Source of the DNA: Gammaproteobacteria bacterium
GTDB lineage: Bacteria; Pseudomonadota; Gammaproteobacteria; GRL18
Direction of reading: 5' to 3'
Length of the DNA stretch: 8,130 bases
Assembly (NCBI GenBank): GCA_013139395.1
Contig: WTAX01000091.1
Span: 1-8,130, forward strand
Part shown: in pieces, positions 6,905 through 8,130 of the stretch
Layout: the number at the start of each line of letters is the position of its first letter
Numbering within the stretch: position 1 is the stretch's first letter
Notes under the pieces: model-generated
What the model saw: only the letters and a program-made list of their open reading frames with translations
Told to the model about the DNA's origin: nothing
Database searches by the model: none
Program-made: the position numbers and the translations under genes

Positions 6905-7063
6905 TCAAATTATCATATCATCTATCCAGTAACTAAAAAGTTGGTCGGAAACTATTTTTGTCGAGAGACTTAATGCAATTTTAGATGTTTGATTTTGAAA
7001 CGGATTGTTTTTGTGATGAATGATTATGTGTTTACAATTATAAGATTGTTCATTGAGCTTCAT
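6905..7063 (-). CDS. small hypothetical ORF or remnant, 52 codons
   Basis: The minus-strand ORF runs from ATG at 7063 to a TGA at 6907-6905. It encodes 52 residues, beginning MKLNEQSYNCKHIIIHHKN and ending in a stretch with STKIVSDQLFSYWIDDM. The C-terminal half looks like ordinary folded protein, but I do not recognise it. The ribosome site is weak or absent. It is divergent from the PilJ-domain gene and shares the short region upstream of it. Given the fragments to its left, a remnant is as likely as a working gene. Confidence 0.25.
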   Translation of the reverse strand: MKLNEQSYNCKHIIIHHKNNPFQNQTSKIALSLSTKIVSDQLFSYWIDDMII

Positions 7064-7072
7064 TTCAATGTC

Positions 7073-7084
7073 TTAAGATCTTAA
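7073..7084. promoter_or_regulatory. palindrome TTAAGATCTTAA upstream of the PilJ-domain gene
   Basis: A perfect 12-base palindrome 39 bases before the ATG at 7124, in the position expected for an operator over or beside a promoter. A similar TTAA-centred palindrome lies at 6839-6850. No clear -35/-10 pair was found, so a regulatory role is only suggested. Confidence 0.25.
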
Positions 7085-7123
7085 CTATGTAACAAAAGTT
7101 AAATAATATAAAAAGTGAAAGCA

Positions 7124-7906
7124 ATGAAATTAAAAAAATATTTAATAGTCAGCATTATTTTTCTATCAGTGTCAACTCAGGAGGTGTTTGCAGAAAAAAA
7201 ATACAATACCTCAGAACTTGTTAATATTGCGGGAATGCAACGTATGTTGTCACAGAAAATAGCCAAGGCTTATTTCTTTTATGGTCAGGGTGTTCGCCCG
7301 GATAAAACACGTAAACAGCTTTTGGACAGTATTGTATTATTTGATAAAAACTATAATATATTATTATCAAATAATAATGATGGAAATATTACTGATATGC
7401 TTGTTTTTATTAAAATGAGCAAAGATGAATTACTACCTCTGGCTAAAGAGTCTTTTAGCAAAGATAACGGCTCACTCATGCTTGATTATAGCGAAACACT
7501 ACTCGAAGCAAGTAATGATATTGTTAAGCGTATAGAAGATACGACTAAAGCAAGAAAAGATAAGATAGTTAATTTGGCAGGGCGTCAGCGAATGTTAACT
7601 CAACGAATTGCCAAATTTTATATTGCCTATCAGTCAGAATTTAAAGATGTTAATACAATTAATCAGCTGAGACAATCAATGAAAGAATTTGAAGAAGCAC
7701 ATGTTTTCCTGGCAAAAAACACACAAAATTCCAGTCAAATATCAACCGAACTTAATAAGGTTGCAAAGTTATGGAATATTGTCAGTAAGTTTTATAATGA
7801 TGTAGAAAGAGGTGGCTTACCAGTGATTGTTCTTTCTAGTACCGATAAAATTATGACATCAATGAATCATGTGACAAAATTGTATGTTGAGTTGGGTAAA
7901 CAGTAA
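7124..7906 (+). CDS. exported protein with two PilJ-type sensor domains
   Basis: The protein has 260 residues from the ATG. Residues 1-23 are a signal peptide (MKLKKYLIVSIIFL core, cleavage after EVFA). The mature part holds two copies of the motif that opens the PilJ N-terminal domain, a family (PF13675) also related to NarX-type nitrate sensors: VNIAGMQRMLSQKIAKAYF (33-51) and VNLAGRQRMLTQRIAKFYI (149-167). Each is followed by helical sequence, with the repeats 116 residues apart. In PilJ and NarX this domain is the periplasmic sensor of a membrane receptor. Here no transmembrane helix, HAMP or output domain follows, so a soluble periplasmic ligand-binding protein is likely. A GTG nine bases upstream (7115) is in frame, but the ATG gives a cleaner signal peptide. 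Neither start has a strong ribosome site. The next gene starts 45 bases downstream and is probably co-transcribed. The ligand is unknown. Confidence 0.85.
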   Translation: MKLKKYLIVSIIFLSVSTQEVFAEKKYNTSELVNIAGMQRMLSQKIAKAYFFYGQGVRPDKTRKQLLDSIVLFDKNYNILLSNNNDGNITDMLVFIKMSKDELLPLAKESFSKDNGSLMLDYSETLLEASNDIVKRIEDTTKARKDKIVNLAGRQRMLTQRIAKFYIAYQSEFKDVNTINQLRQSMKEFEEAHVFLAKNTQNSSQISTELNKVAKLWNIVSKFYNDVERGGLPVIVLSSTDKIMTSMNHVTKLYVELGKQ

Positions 7907-7951
7907 ATTTATATTTTGATACTGTATTTTTGAAAATGAGAATAGCATGCC

Positions 7952-8130
7952 ATGCTAAAGATTAACCGAAAATATTTACTAATAAATAGTTCAATACGAG
8001 TTTATTTTTATATTATCTTATTTTTTTGTGCTTTCTCTAAGAGCCTCATTGCTGAACCTCTGCCATTAATAACAATGGATACAGAAAATAATACATTATC
8101 ATTAGATAAATTGAAAATAGATGATAAAAG
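7952..8130 (+). CDS. 5' end of a membrane or exported protein, cut by the window edge
   Basis: Open from ATG at 7952 to the window end (59 codons). An in-frame TAG at 7943-7945 makes this ATG the first possible start. The peptide begins MLKINRKYLLINSS, followed by a hydrophobic segment (about residues 17-30, VYFYIILFFCAF) and a possible signal-peptidase site near SLIA-EP. After it comes a polar, acidic stretch (MDTENNTLSLDKLKIDD). This start is typical of a sensor with a periplasmic domain or of an exported protein, but the family cannot be told from this much. The 45-base gap after the PilJ-domain gene, with no terminator, suggests a shared transcript. A GAG string at 7938-7940 is a poor ribosome site. 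Confidence 0.65.
   Translation, partial: MLKINRKYLLINSSIRVYFYIILFFCAFSKSLIAEPLPLITMDTENNTLSLDKLKIDDK

Larger units (their letters stand above)
5839..7123. other. 1.3-kb gene-poor stretch with decayed coding fragments
   Basis: No intact recognisable gene lies here. Plus-strand frames are short. Several minus-strand frames are interrupted pieces of protein-like sequence, listed separately: an unrecognised piece at 5951-6255, a transposase-like piece at 6274-6330, a methyltransferase-like piece at 6332-6550 and a 52-codon ORF at 6905-7063. Between 6560 and 6900 I see only short frames. The longest is a 38-codon minus-strand frame at 6754-6867. The base composition is AT-rich throughout, with scattered C/G patches in the fragments. 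Confidence 0.6.

Overview
The window looks like low-GC gammaproteobacterial chromosome. The evidence is a 213-residue PyrE with E. coli-like active-site spacing, a second-type elongation factor G (EF-G2/FusA2) close to the Vibrio and Shewanella class, a YkgJ-family cysteine-cluster protein close to E. coli YkgJ, and a TraB/GumN-family membrane protein. Codon third positions are rich in A and T. I cannot name the genus.

Left half (1-5838) holds intact housekeeping-type genes. A probable 5' end of a leftward gene lies at 1-57. It is followed by pyrE (145-786, +) and a convergent gene for an exported START-domain protein (807-1520, -), which has a good promoter at 1580-1608. A 409-base gap then precedes fusA2 (1930-4020, +). 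That gap contains a decayed leftward reading frame and, next to the fusA2 start, a perfect 11-base tandem repeat. A rho-independent terminator at 4101-4141 closes fusA2. The ykgJ-like gene (4179-4433, +) and the TraB/GumN gene (GTG start, 4567-5838, +) follow. The gap between them contains what looks like another leftward coding remnant.

Middle (5839-7123) is about 1.3 kb with no intact recognisable gene. Read on the minus strand, it is a graveyard of small coding fragments. From left to right these are an unrecognised frame broken at a run of eight A residues, a short piece resembling an ISAs1-type transposase, a piece of a SAM-dependent methyltransferase (ArsM/UbiE-like) with an internal deletion and a stop, and a 52-codon ORF of unknown nature. 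The simplest reading is accessory DNA in decay between two functional blocks.

Right end (7124-8130) starts a new rightward transcription unit. The first gene encodes a small exported protein with two copies of the PilJ/NarX-like sensor motif but no transmembrane or output domain after the signal peptide. Forty-five bases later comes the 5' end of a second gene whose product also begins with a signal sequence or membrane anchor and runs off the window. A periplasmic sensing protein paired with a membrane partner is the most interesting hypothesis here, but the partner's output domain lies outside the window.

No rRNA, tRNA, CRISPR array or intact mobile element was seen.
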